From the NCBI GenBank assembly GCA_030631625.1, contig DAOVKT010000139.1:1-6999 (forward strand): DNA of 6,999 nucleotides. The letters run 5' to 3'. Below, one piece after another: positions 5,718-6,999 of the stretch; within the stretch, counting starts at the first letter, position 1; each line of letters begins with the position of its first letter. This DNA comes from JAGLTZ01 sp023135015. Its GTDB lineage: Bacteria > Blakebacterota > Blakebacteria > Blakebacterales > Blakebacteraceae. The notes beneath the pieces are model-generated. The model was given only the letters and a program-made list of their open reading frames with translations, searched no databases and had not been told where the DNA came from. The position numbers and the translations under genes are program-made.

Positions 5718-6999
5718 GGGGAGCTCTCCTTCCCGGTCGTAGATCCAGGTTCGAGGTCCCGGGAGAAAACCTCAGCTTCTGTTTCTCGCCTGCGTGCAAG
5801 CCGGGCCTGGCCGTTCTCGATCCATATGACCGGGGGGCGGGGACCGCTGAAGGTGTTGTTCATTGAGATGAAGTAGGCGCCTGTATCTAGTACCGCGATC
5901 CGGTCCCCCGGGTGCATCATGGGCAGAAGTGCGGATGCTGAGACCCGGTCTAACGACGTCGGCATGTTTCCCAGGACGCGATAGCGCAGGAGATCCCCGT
6001 CGGGCTCGATAACACTCAATACCCGATGCCCTTCTGTCATCAACATTGGGGAGATGGCCATCGAGCCACCGTCACACAGCAGGAACCGGCTACCCTGCCC
6101 CCTGTCGATTACATCAACTACGGTAAGTAGCAGTAACTGGCACGGCCCTGAAACGATGCGGCCGGGCTCGGCGATCACCTTCTCAGGACATATCCCCTGT
6201 CGCTTGAGCCGGGCGAATGAGTCAGCGAGGGCTTGGGTCACATCGGCCAGGATCGAATCGGCGGAGGGGGCAGCCGACGGTGCGCCTCCCGGACCCAGAA
6301 GAGAGGATACGATCTTCCACGCTCCGAGCACCGGAGCGGACTTCAGCCCGTATCCACCGCCGATATCGACGATCCGGATCGATTGCCCAAATTGAGCCGC
6401 GGTACTGATTATCCTCTCGAGCGCCTTGATACCCTTTCTGTACGGAGCCGCAGAGCGTATTCCCGAACCGATGTGCATGTGCAGTCCGACCAGCTCCAGC
6501 TTCCGGTGTGCGGCTATCGCACTCATTGCCTCCTCGAGCAGGGCCGAACCGGGGCGGAATCCTGTGGCGGCTCCCTTTGCTCCGGTGTTGAGTGTGAGGT
6601 CCCACCGGCCCCTGAGCAGTTCCGGGCATATCGTCAGGGCGAGTGGAAAGCGGTCCGGTAGTTCTCCATTTTCTCTTACGATGGTCTGGAGCTGTCCTTC
6701 AGTGGCCACCGTGAGCATCTCGACGCCGATTTCACCAGCACGCACGGCGAAAGAGAACCCGTCCCGCAGTCCAGTCGCCACGATCTTCTCTCCCCTTATA
6801 CCCATCCGGTTTACAAGATCGAGTTCGTGATTGGAGCAGACCTCGAAACCGGTGCCCTGAAGCCGCAGGGCCTCCAGAAAAGCGGGCAGGGGATTTGTCT
6901 TGACCGAATAGCGGACTTCGGCGGGAAGGCCGGCGGATCTGAATGGTGTGCGAAAAGCCTCGAGCGAATCTCTCACCGCCTCTGTACAGCCGACATGGG
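5714..6999 (-). CDS. Fold-type III PLP-dependent decarboxylase (ODC/LysA-like superfamily); 5' end cut by window
   Basis: This is an alanine-racemase-fold PLP enzyme expected to decarboxylate an amino acid or an amino-acid-derived intermediate in the cytoplasm. Numbered from the GTG at 6976, motifs are VRYSVKTNP (21-29) with PLP-binding Lys26, FEVCSNHELDLV (44-55), HMHIGSG (166-172), IVDIGGGYG (202-210), AEPGRIVSGP (269-278), CDGGSMA (301-307) and TGAYFISMNN (365-374). The frame runs on upstream of that GTG to the window edge (residues HVGCTEA). The family usually has about 45 residues before the lysine, so the true start is beyond 6999 and GTG 6976 is only the first in-window candidate. Where LysA and ODC have GPxCES/T-x-D, this protein has GNMPTSLDRV (336-345), lacking the active-site Cys and Glu. 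It is therefore not safely lysA. BtrK-like or other specialised decarboxylases are alternatives. The stop overlaps the aldehyde dehydrogenase start by 4 bases. Confidence 0.9.
   Translation of the reverse strand, partial: HVGCTEAVRDSLEAFRTPFRSAGLPAEVRYSVKTNPLPAFLEALRLQGTGFEVCSNHELDLVNRMGIRGEKIVATGLRDGFSFAVRAGEIGVEMLTVATEGQLQTIVRENGELPDRFPLALTICPELLRGRWDLTLNTGAKGAATGFRPGSALLEEAMSAIAAHRKLELVGLHMHIGSGIRSAAPYRKGIKALERIISTAAQFGQSIRIVDIGGGYGLKSAPVLGAWKIVSSLLGPGGAPSAAPSADSILADVTQALADSFARLKRQGICPEKVIAEPGRIVSGPCQLLLLTVVDVIDRGQGSRFLLCDGGSMAISPMLMTEGHRVLSVIEPDGDLLRYRVLGNMPTSLDRVSASALLPMMHPGDRIAVLDTGAYFISMNNTFSGPRPPVIWIENGQARLARRRETEAEVFSRDLEPGSTTGKESSP
5726..5734 (-). promoter_or_regulatory. Ribosome binding site that sets the TTG start of the aldehyde dehydrogenase
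   Basis: Reading the minus strand, GGGAAGGAG ends 8 bases before the TTG at 5717-5715. This near-perfect site, inside the end of the decarboxylase gene, justifies the rare TTG start. The first upstream residues (MNSPGRDSFTTDRGERVLQS) lead directly into the usual N-terminal helix of the family. Confidence 0.8.

Noticed and set aside
5714..6976. Naming the decarboxylase lysA (diaminopimelate decarboxylase) next to dapF
   Set aside because: It is on the opposite strand in a separate operon with an aldehyde dehydrogenase, and it lacks the Cys-Glu-Ser/Thr-x-Asp motif expected in LysA.
6974..6976. GTG at 6976 as the start of the decarboxylase
   Set aside because: It would leave only 25 residues before the PLP lysine, shorter than the family norm, and the frame stays open to the window edge.

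Overview
The window is a GC-rich, densely coded bacterial chromosome segment. It holds two gene blocks that converge on one 194-base gap. No tRNA, rRNA, CRISPR array, insertion sequence or phage gene was seen. The organism cannot be named from the sequence. A split glycine decarboxylase (separate GcvPB subunit), a DapF with a GVPHFV-type motif, and a lipoprotein beginning CAKEGIPPGGP ahead of SbsA-type Ig-like domains all suggest a Gram-negative lineage near the FCB group (Bacteroidota, Gemmatimonadota and related candidate phyla). That placement is inference from remembered family patterns, not from a search.

Left block, plus strand (1-4116): the 3' nearly complete part of gcvPB (glycine cleavage P-protein subunit 2), then a 596-residue Ig-like lipoprotein, then dapF (diaminopimelate epimerase). 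The genes overlap (19 bases, then 4 bases at ATGA), so they look like one transcription unit with coupled translation. It joins one-carbon/glycine metabolism, a cell-envelope lipoprotein of unknown role, and the last step before meso-diaminopimelate for lysine and peptidoglycan.

Gap (4117-4310): the two blocks converge here. There is no convincing gene and no classical hairpin-plus-T-run terminator. It does contain a perfect 10-base inverted repeat with a 51-base loop and a perfect 12-base palindrome.

Right block, minus strand (6999 down to 4311): a fold-type III PLP-dependent decarboxylase, cut at its 5' end by the window edge, is followed by an aldehyde dehydrogenase. The dehydrogenase starts at a TTG that overlaps the decarboxylase stop (TTGA) behind a strong ribosome binding site. 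The decarboxylase resembles LysA/ODC in overall motifs but lacks the usual Cys-Glu-Ser/Thr-x-Asp motif, so naming it lysA because dapF is nearby would be unsafe. The decarboxylase-dehydrogenase pair is the least explained part of the window and probably belongs to a small-molecule pathway whose other genes lie beyond position 6999.
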